The translations under genes were made by a program, and so were the position numbers. From Thermoplasmata archaeon (GTDB lineage Archaea; Thermoplasmatota; Thermoplasmata; Lutacidiplasmatales; UBA184), in assembly GCA_022749815.1 (NCBI GenBank), contig JAKIWV010000001.1:62001-126000 (forward strand): DNA of 64,000 nucleotides. Direction: 5' to 3'. Below, one piece after another: positions 8,263 through 16,693 of the stretch (positions are counted from its first letter, which is position 1; each line of letters begins with the position of its first letter). The notes below the pieces were generated by a model. That model was not told the origin of the DNA. It worked only from the letters and a program-made list of their open reading frames with translations, and did no database searches.

Positions 8263-9099
8263 ATGCCGTGGAAATACAGCGAGGAGTACTACCGGGAATA
8301 CACCCGCACCACGTGGAACGAGAGCGCCGAAGCCTACCTGGACTTCATGCGCAACCTCGATCCGTTTCGGACGGACCTGGTCGCTCGTCTCCACCCGGAC
8401 CCGGGAGAGAACATTCTCGATATGGGCACCGGCCCGGGAGAACCCGCGTTGACCATCGCCGCACGGGTCGGACCGACCGGACACGTCACCGGCATCGACC
8501 TATCGGAGAAGATGATCGAGATCGCCCGGCGGATCACCACGGCCCAATCCGTTCCCAACGCCGACTTCCGGGTCATGGACTGCTCGAAGCTGGAGTTCCC
8601 TGACGGGACCTTCGACGCCATCATCAGTAGTTTCGGGTTTCAGATCTTCACCGACCCCGAAAAGGCGGCCCAGGAGGCACGGAGGGTCCTCTCCCCGAAG
8701 GGCCGAATCGCCGTCTCGGTCTGGAGCACCGGAGACCAGGTTCCGGCCCTGCACGCGATCGTGGGACCGATGCTGGTCCACGCGGAACCCGACGAGACCG
8801 GCTACCTCCCCACCCCCTACGAGACCGGAGGTCCCGGGGAAATGGTCGCTTTCCTCGAGCAGGCCGGATTCCGGGATTGCCAGGAGACCCGGGTTCGCCA
8901 CTCGATGCGCTTCGAGAACGAGGACCGATACCTCCAATCGATCCTGAAGGCGACACCGATCGGACACTCCCTTTCAGAAGAGCCGCCGGAGGTGCAACGC
9001 GAAGTCCTTCTCGAGACCCGGAAGAATCTCCAAGCGTGGAAGGGACCCGAGGGCATCACGATCCCCGCCGAATGCGTTCTGGTCGTCGGCCACCGCTGA
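8263..9099 (+). CDS. Class I SAM-dependent methyltransferase (UbiE-like)
   Basis: A 278-residue methyltransferase of the Methyltransf_11/UbiE group. Seen: motif I ILDMGTGPGEPALTIA, the acidic end of strand beta-2 GIDLSEKMIEIAR, the acidic post-motif DFRVMDCSKLEFPDGTFD, and ARRVLSPKGRIAVSVW. The start at ATG 8263 is fixed by the upstream TATA element and gives MPWKYSEEYYREYT. It is followed after about 100 bases by a co-oriented oxidoreductase. The substrate (quinone, lipid or small molecule) cannot be read from the sequence; the oxidoreductase neighbour suggests an isoprenoid or lipid, which is inference. Confidence 0.85.
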   Translation: MPWKYSEEYYREYTRTTWNESAEAYLDFMRNLDPFRTDLVARLHPDPGENILDMGTGPGEPALTIAARVGPTGHVTGIDLSEKMIEIARRITTAQSVPNADFRVMDCSKLEFPDGTFDAIISSFGFQIFTDPEKAAQEARRVLSPKGRIAVSVWSTGDQVPALHAIVGPMLVHAEPDETGYLPTPYETGGPGEMVAFLEQAGFRDCQETRVRHSMRFENEDRYLQSILKATPIGHSLSEEPPEVQREVLLETRKNLQAWKGPEGITIPAECVLVVGHR

Positions 9100-9198
9100 G
9101 GATCTCCTCCCGCGAAACCTGTGCGTCCATCCAGGTCTGGGCTACCGCGGCTCCGTTTCGAAACTCCTATCCCCCGAACCGTAGTCCCGGCCCCCGCC

Positions 9199-10743
9199 GT
9201 GGCCGATTTCGACGTGGTGATCCTCGGCGCGGGCCACAATGGTCTCACCTGCGGCGCCTACCTGGCGAAGGCGGGACTCAGGGTCTGCGTACTGGAACGC
9301 CGGGCCCTCCCTGGCGGTGCCGCGGTCACCGAAGAGCTGTGGCCCGGCATCCGAGTCTCGCGCGCCAGCTACGTTCCCGGCCTGATCGACAAGATCGTCA
9401 CGGACCTGGAGTTGGTCCGCCACGGCCTCGAGCTGCACCCCGTGGACCCGCAGAATTTCGCGCCGTTCCCAAGCGGCCGCCACCTGTTCACGTTCCTCTC
9501 GGACGAACGATGTCAGAAGGAGCTGGCCCGGTTCTCCCCGAAGGATGCGGCCGCGTTCCCCAAGTTCTCCGGGTTCCTCCGCCAGTTCGCTGAGACGGTC
9601 GAACCGCTCCTCCTGAGCCCCCCGCCAGAGCTGAACGATCTCCTTGCCTACTTCGACGGCACGCAATTCGAAGAGGTGGCGCGGCAGATCCTCCTCACCA
9701 GCTGTGCCGATCTCCTCCGGGAAACGTTCGAGTCGGAGGAGGTGCAGGGCGCCTTCGCGATGAACGGGGTGCTCAACACGAGCATGGGCCCGGACACGAT
9801 CGGCACGTCGTACATCCTGGCCATGGCGCTGGGCAAGCGCGGGTACCACTATGCCGTCGGCGGTACCGGGGCGGTTTCTCAGGCCCTCGCCGCGTCGTTC
9901 GGGACCCGCGGGGGCACGCTCCGCACGAACGCTGCGGTGCGACGGATCGTGGTCTCCAAGAACCACGCGACCGGCGTGGAACTTTCCGACGGCACCCAGG
10001 TCTTGGCACCCGTCGTGGTCTCGAACGCCGACCCCAAGCGAACCTTCCTGGACCTACTCGAACCGGGTACCCTCGACGGCGACTTCACGCATCGCGTCTC
10101 GAAGCTGCGCGCCTTCGGAACCTCCCTCAAGATCAACCTCGCGATGCAGGGACCCCTCGATTTCAGGGCCCTCCCGGGTCAAACGATCGGCCCGCAGCAT
10201 CAAGCCCTCACGGACGTGGGGCCTTCCCTGGATTACATTCAACAGGCCTACGACGCGGCCAGATGGGGTCGGCTTCCCGAGCAACCACCCCTCAACATCT
10301 TTTGCCAGACCGCCTGGGACGCGACGATGGCGCCCAAGGGAGTTCACACGCTCAGTATCATCGCGAAGTACAATCCGTATGTCCTGGCCAGCGGGAACTG
10401 GGTCGACCTCAAGGAGAAGGCCGTCGAGAACGCGCTCAACGTGCTCGAGAGTTATGCGCCCGGTACGGGGCGCCGGATCCTCCAGATGGAGGCGCTCAGC
10501 CCCCTCGACCTGGAGAACCTCATCGGCTTCACCGAGGGAAACGTCACTCACCTCGACCAGTCCCTCAATCAGATGCTCTCGTTCCGGCCCCTCCTGGGAT
10601 GGGCCCACTACCGCACGCCGGTGGACGGGCTGTACCTCTGCGGCGCCGGCACGCATCCCGGGGGCGGCGTCAAGGGCGCTCCGGGCCACAACGCAGCCCA
10701 CGTCATACTCGAGGACCTGGGACACCCGAATCCCGTCGGGTAG
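9199..10743 (+). CDS. FAD-dependent oxidoreductase, PYROXD2/phytoene desaturase-like
   Basis: A flavoprotein of the amine oxidase/phytoene dehydrogenase superfamily. Seen: dinucleotide fold DVVILGAGHNGLTCGAYLAK with the GHNGL signature of PYROXD2-type proteins, ERRALPGGAAVTE, the mid-protein YAVGGTGAVSQALA, and the C-terminal FAD motif GLYLCGAGTHPGGGVKGAPG. I prefer the GTG at 9199 (VADFDVVIL), giving about 515 residues; an in-frame GTG at 9121 adds 26 residues with no domain content. It follows the methyltransferase and may form an operon. The likely reaction is desaturation or oxidation of a hydrophobic substrate; the exact one is unknown. Confidence 0.85.
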   Translation: MADFDVVILGAGHNGLTCGAYLAKAGLRVCVLERRALPGGAAVTEELWPGIRVSRASYVPGLIDKIVTDLELVRHGLELHPVDPQNFAPFPSGRHLFTFLSDERCQKELARFSPKDAAAFPKFSGFLRQFAETVEPLLLSPPPELNDLLAYFDGTQFEEVARQILLTSCADLLRETFESEEVQGAFAMNGVLNTSMGPDTIGTSYILAMALGKRGYHYAVGGTGAVSQALAASFGTRGGTLRTNAAVRRIVVSKNHATGVELSDGTQVLAPVVVSNADPKRTFLDLLEPGTLDGDFTHRVSKLRAFGTSLKINLAMQGPLDFRALPGQTIGPQHQALTDVGPSLDYIQQAYDAARWGRLPEQPPLNIFCQTAWDATMAPKGVHTLSIIAKYNPYVLASGNWVDLKEKAVENALNVLESYAPGTGRRILQMEALSPLDLENLIGFTEGNVTHLDQSLNQMLSFRPLLGWAHYRTPVDGLYLCGAGTHPGGGVKGAPGHNAAHVILEDLGHPNPVG

Positions 10744-10832
10744 CGACCGGCGGCTACCCCCCACGGGTCCTCCGCTGGCGCGCCGTGTCGGGGGGCGGGC
10801 CGACACCGTTCATCGCCGGCGGAAGCATTAAG

Positions 10833-10850
10833 TTGCATGCTTGCATGCAA
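10833..10850. promoter_or_regulatory. Operator palindrome of the VapBC operon
   Basis: TTGCATGC (10833-10840) and GCATGCAA (10843-10850) are perfect reverse complements with a 2-base spacer. The palindrome lies between a TATA-like CATTAAG (about 10826-10832) and the antitoxin ATG at 10858. This is where an autorepressing ribbon-helix-helix antitoxin would be expected to bind. Confidence 0.6.
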
Positions 10851-10857
10851 ACGTCTC

Positions 10858-11070
10858 ATGGCCTCGGCGGAGACGTCGGTGCGGGTTTCGCGGGAGACGC
10901 TCGGTGAGCTCGAACGCCTTCGGGAGCTCTTTCACACCCGGAGCGCGGACGAGACGATCCGCCAGCTAGTCCGGGAACGGCGGGCCCGAGCCCTGGACTG
11001 GATGCTGGGGAGCGGGAAGGGGATTGTCTCCTCCTTCACCGAGGAGGGTCGGTTTGAGTCTCACGATTGA
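10858..11070 (+). CDS. VapB-like ribbon-helix-helix antitoxin
   Basis: A 70-residue antitoxin. The N-terminus (TSVRVSRETLGELERLREL) has the beta-strand plus helix of a ribbon-helix-helix DNA-binding fold, followed by helix ADETIRQLVRERRARALD. The C-terminal tail (GIVSSFTEEGRFE) would wrap the PIN toxin. I take ATG 10858 (MASAETS), since the earlier start at 10837 lies inside the operator. The toxin frame begins within its last codons. The pairing with a PIN protein makes the assignment firm, although the sequence itself is short. Confidence 0.8.
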   Translation: MASAETSVRVSRETLGELERLRELFHTRSADETIRQLVRERRARALDWMLGSGKGIVSSFTEEGRFESHD

Positions 11071-11461
11071 CTCCTTCGCTTGGGTCGAGATGATCCGGGG
11101 AAGCCGCCGGGGGACGGAATCCCGACGCCTCCTGGGGCAGGCGGACGCGTGTTGGACCCCGGCCATCGTCCTCGCGGAGGTGGCGCATTGGTGCCTCCGC
11201 GAGGGCCTCGACGAGCGCAGCGTCCGGCGAGAGCTCCGCGGAATGGGCGAATCGTCGAACATCGTGCCGATCGACCCCGAGCTCGCGATCGGCGCGGCGC
11301 GCGCAACGATCGAACTCCGCGGGAGGGCCCGCGCGCAACATCTCCCGGTCCCGGGCCTGGGGGATGGTCTCGTCCTAGCCACGGCTCGGAGAACAGGATC
11401 CCGCGTTCTGACCGGGGATCCCCATTTTCGGGGCCTCCCTGACGCCCTGTGGTTGGAGTAG
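11054..11461 (+). CDS. VapC-like PIN-domain ribonuclease toxin
   Basis: A PIN-domain protein of about 135 residues. Seen: the first metal-binding Asp in LTIDSFAWVEMIRGS, the Glu of VLAEVAHWCL, and the C-terminal LGDGLVLATARRTGSRVLTGD with two further Asp. These are the four acidic positions of the PIN nuclease site. I place the start at TTG 11054 because GGAGG (about 11043-11047) lies 6 bases upstream; it overlaps the antitoxin by 17 bases, as is common in vapBC. It probably cleaves a tRNA or rRNA when freed from VapB. The target is unknown. Confidence 0.85.
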   Translation: MSLTIDSFAWVEMIRGSRRGTESRRLLGQADACWTPAIVLAEVAHWCLREGLDERSVRRELRGMGESSNIVPIDPELAIGAARATIELRGRARAQHLPVPGLGDGLVLATARRTGSRVLTGDPHFRGLPDALWLE

Positions 11462-11814
11462 AGGAGGTACGCTCTCGGCCGGGCGCGAGGGACAGCCTGC
11501 GCGGGGCGACTCCCCCACGAGAAGAGGCGCCCCGACTAGCGCCCGCCGGCTTCGGGGGCAAGCCATTCGGGCGGGCGCCCCCTGCCCCATGTCCAACGGC
11601 CGGTCCCGGGCCCGGCGCGGGTCCCTCGCGAGGCAGGAGATCGCCCCGAGAAGGGGAGTGGGTTGGCGGCCGACTCGACCGAGCGAGGGTCCGGCCAGTA
11701 GGGTCCCCACAACCAGGCCGTGATCTCTGGGGTAGTTGCCCGAAGGCAGACTCGATGAGGTCTTCGCCTGCTCAGGTTTAGAATCCGACTTCGGGCGACG
11801 CGCCCGGGGCATCC
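11462..11814. other. Intergenic DNA without a recognisable feature
   Basis: About 350 GC-rich bases between the convergent vapC and phosphatase genes. Frames exist on both strands but none has a start signal, a domain or homopolymer-free composition. Several G/C-rich inverted stretches could act as terminators; I cannot pick one. Confidence 0.3.
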
Positions 11815-14800
11815 TCAGTGGAGTCGACGGGTGGGCACGGCCCGCTGGGCGAAGGAGTCGGGGCGGGACGGCTGGCCCCGTCTCAGCGCAATCGCGCGGC
11901 CGACCGTGACCCCAAGGACGGAGCCCAGCGCGACCGACACGATCAGGATCAGGTTCTGGCCGGTGAGGAAAGTGAGCAACTTCGGGAAACTAAAGATAGG
12001 GCCGCCCCCTCCGCCCGAACCCGGGGTCGTCGCGGCTAGCATGGTGACGTTCTGGCTCACCGGCGCTCCGTCGATCGTCACGTGCGTGGTGAAGGTCACG
12101 AGGTAGGCGGCCCGGATGGTCAGGAGGTACGTCCCGTTCGCGAGCTGGAACGCATACATGCCGGAGACATTCGTGTCCTGCCATCCCGAGCCCGCCACAC
12201 TCACGTTGCCTCCCAGCAGCGGGATGTTTTCCGGAGGAGAGAGGACGGTGCCCCCGAGCAAGTACTTGTACGAGTCGAGGGGGAAATCATGGACGAGATT
12301 GGCACCGGTCACGGTGAGGTGAGCGCTCCGCGAATGGAAGCCGGCCTTCGAGGCCTTCAGGTCATACGTCCCGCTCCGTACGGTAAAGGAGTAGGTGCCA
12401 TTCTGGGCGGTGACGACCGGACTCCCGCCGTTGAGAGTCACGTGGGCGCCGAAGATCGGAGCGAGGCTGTCGCCATCCACGACCGTTCCCGAGATGGTGT
12501 AGTTGGCCGGTCCGCTGGGGAGCAGGGCAAAATTGTGGGTCACGGCCGCTCCCGCGACCTTGACTGCCGCGGACGCGGTCTGGTAGCCGGCGGCGGAGAC
12601 ACTGAGGGAAAACGTGCCGTTCGCTAGACTGAGAGAGTACCCCCCGCCCGTTCCTGTCGTCGCCGACGGCCCGCCGGAGACCGCCACGTGCGCTCCGGAG
12701 ACCGGCGCGCCGCTGGACGAGTTGGTCACGGTGCCGGACAGCACGTACTGGAACGGGCTGAGAGAGAAGTCGCGAACGACGTTACTCCCCGCGATGGTCT
12801 CTTGAACCGACTGCGCCGCGAAGCCGGGCTTGCTTACTTTGAGCGTGTAGCTGCCATTCACCGCCGAGAAGGTATATCCCCCTCCGGCCCCCGTCGTGAC
12901 CGAGGAGCCCGGGGAGAGCGTCACGAGGGCCCCCGAAATAGGTGTGCCGTTCGAAGCGGACGACACGGTCCCGGACAGAGTGTACATCCCCGGCGGGACC
13001 GGCGTGAGCGCGAAGTTGTGGCTACCTGGGCCGCCTGCGATCGTCACCGAGGCGGTCGCGGCGGTGTACCGGGGGACGGAGGCGGTAACGGAGTACGTTC
13101 CGTTGCCGAGGCTGAGTGAATATGTTCCCGAGGCGGTCGTCGTGGCCTGCGGACCGCCGGAGACAGAAACGGTCGCGCCCGAGATCGCCGCGCCGTTCGA
13201 GGCGTTCGTCACCACACCCGTCAGCGTGTACAGGAATGGACTGAGGGCGAAGTTGTGGACGACGTTCTGGCCACCGACCGTCACTCCAGTCGACTGGGCA
13301 ACGTATCCGGCCTTGGTGACCTGGAGCGTGTAGCTCCCGTTCACGAGCGAGAAGGAGTACCCCCCCGTGGCCCCGGTCGTCACCGAAGACCCGGGCGTCA
13401 CCGTCACCGTCGCGCCGTTCACCGCGGCGCCGCTCGAGGCGTACGTTACAGTGCCAGACACCGAGTACGTTCCCGGTGGGATCGGGGTGAGGGCGAAACT
13501 CTGGCTCGCCGAGGCGCCCGAAATCGTCACCGAGGCGGCCTTGGGCTGGTACTTGGCCGCGGAGGCAGTGACGGAGTACGTTCCGTTGGAGAGGGTCAGT
13601 GAGTAGCCTCCTGAGGAGTTGGTCGCGGTGGATGGACCCCCGGAAACGGTCACAGTAGCACCGGATACCGCCGCGCCGTTCGAGGCGTTCGTCACCGTCC
13701 CCCTCAGCGAGTAGAGGAAGGGGCTTAGCGCGAAGTTTCGTACGACACTGCCTCCTGAGATCGTCACTCCGACGGATTGGGCGACGTATCCGGCCTTGGT
13801 GACTCTGAGGGTGTAGCTTCCGTTCGTCGCCGAGAACGAGTACTTCCCGTTGGACCCCGACGAGACGGTCGACCCAGGGATGAGCGTGACCTGGGCTCCG
13901 CCGACCGCCGAGCCATTGGAAGCATACGTGACGGTTCCCGAAAGGGTGTAGGTCGTCGCTCCGAGCGGACTGAGCGCGAAGTTGAGCGTTTTCGGTTGTC
14001 CGGCGACGGTCAGGGAGGCGGAGCTCGGGTGGTATCCCGTCGCCGACGCCGTCACCGAGTACGTTCCGTTGACCAGGTTCAGCGCGTAATTCCCGCCCGA
14101 GCCCGTCGTCGTCGTGGAACCTCCCGACACCGACACCGTGGCCCCGACGATCCCCGTCCCGCTCGAGGCATTCGTCACCCGGCCGCTCACGGTGAGCAGG
14201 AAGAGGTTTAGCGCGAAGCTCTGGGTGACGCTACTTCCCGCCACCGTCACCGACGCGGAGGAGGCGACGTAGCCCGCCACGGAGGCCGTGACCGTGTACG
14301 TTCCGTTCGCCAGGTTTAGCGTATAGCCGCCGCTCGCCGACGTCGTCGTTGAGGGACCGCCCGCCACCGACACCGTCGCCCCCGAGATCGGACTTCCGGT
14401 GCTCGCCGCCGTCACCGTCCCGGTCAGCGCATACTGCGCGGTCGTCGACGTCGTGAACATCGATTTCATCGCCGGGAACTGGCTCGAGTTGTCGTTGTGC
14501 CCCGCGTTCCCCGTCCCCAGGAGCCACTCCGTCGTCGCGAGCAGATTGTAGTGCGACGTGTTCTGAGTGTATGTGTAGCCCGCCTTCACATACGGGCTGA
14601 CCGCCGAGAAGTAGACGTTCCCGCCCGACGTCCCGTTGTACCCCGAACTGCTCCCCGACCCCTCGTCGTAGAGGATGAAGAACACCGAGCTCTGGTAGAA
14701 CGTGTCGTTGAGCAGCGGCGACAGCCACCCCTTGAGCCAATTGTCCGCATACGAGACGTTCGTGTTGTGCCCGTCGTTGAGCACGTTCGGCGTCACGAAC

Positions 14801-15435
14801 GCGAAGTTCGGCACCGTGTTGTTGCTCACCGCCGAGTTCCACGCCGTGAAGTCCACGACATGCGAGTTGCACAGGCTCGTGTTCGTCACGATGTCCGTGT
14901 AGTAGACCAGCGGGTTGTGCCGCACCGCGTAGTTCCCCGAGTTGCCCGTGTCGCACGGCGTCGGCATGCTCTCGTCATACGCGCCCCAGGTCAGTCCGGC
15001 CTGCTGCGTCAGGTCCCCGATGTTCGCGCTCGTATACGTGTTGTAGGCGTCCGACCCGCACTGCCACGGCTTCCCCGACGTCAGCGCCAGGTAGTTCCCC
15101 GCCGACGGGTGACAGACCGCGTAGTAGTTGGTCGCGAAGGCGTACGTCTGCGCCAGGTGCTTCTCGAACGGCCCCTGCGACAGCACCGTCCCCTTGTTCT
15201 CGTTCTCCAACAGAACCATGATCACGTGACGGATGGGCGTGGCGAACGACTGGCTCGCCACCGACACGGTCCCTTGAGGAGGACCAGCAGCATGGACCGA
15301 AAACGATCCCAACCCCGGCACGACCGTCCCTGCCAGCGACAGCACCACTGCCAGCAGGAGCACCGACCGGACCCATCGGAGCGGAGCAGAGGTCGGACGA
15401 CTGCCTTTCTCCCTCGAAGGCGAGACCTGAGACAT
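11815..15435 (-). CDS. Secreted SapM-like phosphatase with ten carboxypeptidase-regulatory-type repeats and C-terminal anchor
   Basis: A 1206-residue surface enzyme. Order: basic N-terminus and signal segment (SVLLLAVVLSLAGTVVPGLG), a PF04185 phosphoesterase domain (residues about 65-350), ten Ig-like CarboxypepD_reg repeats of about 79 residues (355-1145), then a membrane anchor (LILIVSVALGSVLGVTVG) with a basic cytoplasmic tail. Active-site landmarks: HVIMVLLENENKG (metal-binding Glu/Asn), CHPSAGNYLALTSG (candidate Ser nucleophile, as in SapM-type enzymes) and FFILYDEGSG. Each repeat follows the pattern SGTVT...G..ISGATV..S....NG.Y...AGY. From repeat 3 to 8 two repeat types alternate. The role is probably phosphate release or lipid phosphate hydrolysis outside the cell. 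Its first 400 residues are almost the same as those of the gene at 29543-30946. Confidence 0.85.
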   Translation of the reverse strand: MSQVSPSREKGSRPTSAPLRWVRSVLLLAVVLSLAGTVVPGLGSFSVHAAGPPQGTVSVASQSFATPIRHVIMVLLENENKGTVLSQGPFEKHLAQTYAFATNYYAVCHPSAGNYLALTSGKPWQCGSDAYNTYTSANIGDLTQQAGLTWGAYDESMPTPCDTGNSGNYAVRHNPLVYYTDIVTNTSLCNSHVVDFTAWNSAVSNNTVPNFAFVTPNVLNDGHNTNVSYADNWLKGWLSPLLNDTFYQSSVFFILYDEGSGSSSGYNGTSGGNVYFSAVSPYVKAGYTYTQNTSHYNLLATTEWLLGTGNAGHNDNSSQFPAMKSMFTTSTTAQYALTGTVTAASTGSPISGATVSVAGGPSTTTSASGGYTLNLANGTYTVTASVAGYVASSASVTVAGSSVTQSFALNLFLLTVSGRVTNASSGTGIVGATVSVSGGSTTTTGSGGNYALNLVNGTYSVTASATGYHPSSASLTVAGQPKTLNFALSPLGATTYTLSGTVTYASNGSAVGGAQVTLIPGSTVSSGSNGKYSFSATNGSYTLRVTKAGYVAQSVGVTISGGSVVRNFALSPFLYSLRGTVTNASNGAAVSGATVTVSGGPSTATNSSGGYSLTLSNGTYSVTASAAKYQPKAASVTISGASASQSFALTPIPPGTYSVSGTVTYASSGAAVNGATVTVTPGSSVTTGATGGYSFSLVNGSYTLQVTKAGYVAQSTGVTVGGQNVVHNFALSPFLYTLTGVVTNASNGAAISGATVSVSGGPQATTTASGTYSLSLGNGTYSVTASVPRYTAATASVTIAGGPGSHNFALTPVPPGMYTLSGTVSSASNGTPISGALVTLSPGSSVTTGAGGGYTFSAVNGSYTLKVSKPGFAAQSVQETIAGSNVVRDFSLSPFQYVLSGTVTNSSSGAPVSGAHVAVSGGPSATTGTGGGYSLSLANGTFSLSVSAAGYQTASAAVKVAGAAVTHNFALLPSGPANYTISGTVVDGDSLAPIFGAHVTLNGGSPVVTAQNGTYSFTVRSGTYDLKASKAGFHSRSAHLTVTGANLVHDFPLDSYKYLLGGTVLSPPENIPLLGGNVSVAGSGWQDTNVSGMYAFQLANGTYLLTIRAAYLVTFTTHVTIDGAPVSQNVTMLAATTPGSGGGGGPIFSFPKLLTFLTGQNLILIVSVALGSVLGVTVGRAIALRRGQPSRPDSFAQRAVPTRRLH
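14270..15230 (-). repeat. Long direct repeat, copy 1 (phosphatase domain)
   Basis: The phosphatase-coding segment of this gene is almost identical at the nucleotide level to 29790-30750 on the same strand, about 15.5 kb away. Within it about 110 bases (14627-14736 and the matching 30143-30252) agree at all but about one position, including synonymous ones. Confidence 0.8.
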
Positions 15436-15871
15436 GACCTATGAACCCCCCGCCCGGCTTCGCGCGATGTTCGCGCGGGGCCGGCACAATTACGGGGTTT
15501 TACGGCGTCCAGTTGTATTTGAACCTTTGCGGATTCAGCTGGGGCTTTATCATCAGTATGTGGACCGGAGGCACGGAACCCTTCGTCCGGCACGAGGAGC
15601 CGAGAGCCCTCCATTGGAGGGGAGTGGGGGCGTCGCGAAACCCGATTCTCCGACAGAAAACCTCCGGACGGCGCGTAACCCAAGTGGGTAACGTAGCCCC
15701 GCTCCCGCTCCGAGGGTTACGGTCCCCGGGGCGCGGAGGCGCGTCACGACATCCATCTGCGGGCACGGAGGGACGTGCCGTATAGCGCCCTCGGGATAGA
15801 TTCATCTCCAAGCAGGTTCCTCGGGGAAGCCCCCCGTCCGGGCCGAGGGGGACCGGGAGCCCAAGATCGTC
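15436..15871. other. Divergent promoter region
   Basis: It separates the phosphatase gene (minus) from the secreted-family gene (plus). No gene is seen. The phosphatase ATG at 15435 follows ATAGGTC on the minus strand, and a TATA-like patch (CCGTATAGCG, about 15777) points toward the plus-strand gene but is 90 bases from its start. Confidence 0.3.
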
Positions 15872-16693
15872 GTGCCGTTGCAGACCCTAGGGAGGCTCCG
15901 TCGGCTGGCCGCCGATACCGGGTTGCTGAGTGTTGTTCTCGCCCTCGTCGAGCCGCCGGGTTCGCGGAGAGCGAATTCGCGACCGGCCGTCGACGAGATC
16001 ATTGGCCAACGCACGGAGGCGATCCTCCTGACCCGGACCGCGCCACCGGGACCCCGCTGGATCGAGGTGAGCCGCTGGGAGGACCTCGTCAAAGCCTCCG
16101 ACTTCATGGGCCGGCCGATCCTCCGACTCGACGACGGGACCCGGAGTTCCGACCAGCCACTGTTCTACATTCCCGACGGGCCCCAAAGCTTCGTGTTCGA
16201 TTTCCGGACGGAGGACCGAACCACCTCGATCTCCGGGGCGTACGCTCTCCCCCCTCAGGCCGCTGAAGCTCCGCTGGAAGATCCGCCCGCGCGGTCCGCT
16301 CTTCCCGTCCCTCCGCGGTCGGCGGCGCCCCCCGCTTACTCGACCGTCCCCACCGCGACCACGAGCCGACCGAGCGCCCCGGTCCCCGCTGACCCGCCCG
16401 TCTCCAAGGCGCCGATTGACGACCTGGTGGAGCAGTACCTGGGTCCGAACGTCCCCGACCCGGAGGGACCCGTCGCGCCGCTCGCGGCGGCCCACGTCGA
16501 GCGGGAGATCCGGGGCATGATCAACGATCTCCTCAGTAAGCTTCGGGATGTACCCCCATCGAGCAATCGATTGGAGAGTGGGACGTACCACGTCGAGCGA
16601 GCCATCGACCTGCTCCGCTTCGCGCGATATGGACAGGCGCAGATCGAACTCAATCGGGCCGCCCGGTTGATCGGACAACCAAACGCTCCCTAG
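15872..16693 (+). CDS. Secreted lineage-specific protein, paralogue of 6071-6823
   Basis: A 273-residue protein of unknown function with the same layout as the 6071-6823 product: hydrophobic N-terminal segment (TGLLSVVLALVEPP), SRWEDLVKASDFMGRPILRL, PLFYIPDGPQSFVFDF, SGAYALPP, a long Pro/Ala-rich linker (residues about 130-185), and the helical tail EIRGMINDLLSKLRDVPPSS...HVERAIDLLRFARYGQAQIEL. The shared motifs are spread along the whole length, so the two genes are paralogues. The start is GTG 15872. The last 44 bases overlap, tail to tail, the end of the HD-domain gene. No catalytic residues are recognisable. Confidence 0.75.
   Translation: MPLQTLGRLRRLAADTGLLSVVLALVEPPGSRRANSRPAVDEIIGQRTEAILLTRTAPPGPRWIEVSRWEDLVKASDFMGRPILRLDDGTRSSDQPLFYIPDGPQSFVFDFRTEDRTTSISGAYALPPQAAEAPLEDPPARSALPVPPRSAAPPAYSTVPTATTSRPSAPVPADPPVSKAPIDDLVEQYLGPNVPDPEGPVAPLAAAHVEREIRGMINDLLSKLRDVPPSSNRLESGTYHVERAIDLLRFARYGQAQIELNRAARLIGQPNAP

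Noticed and set aside
14497-15444. Plus-strand frame of 315 residues opposite the first phosphatase
   Set aside because: It is antisense to a well-supported secreted phosphatase; its Arg/Val-rich composition (repeats of RVV, VRH) is what the reversed codons of that gene produce.
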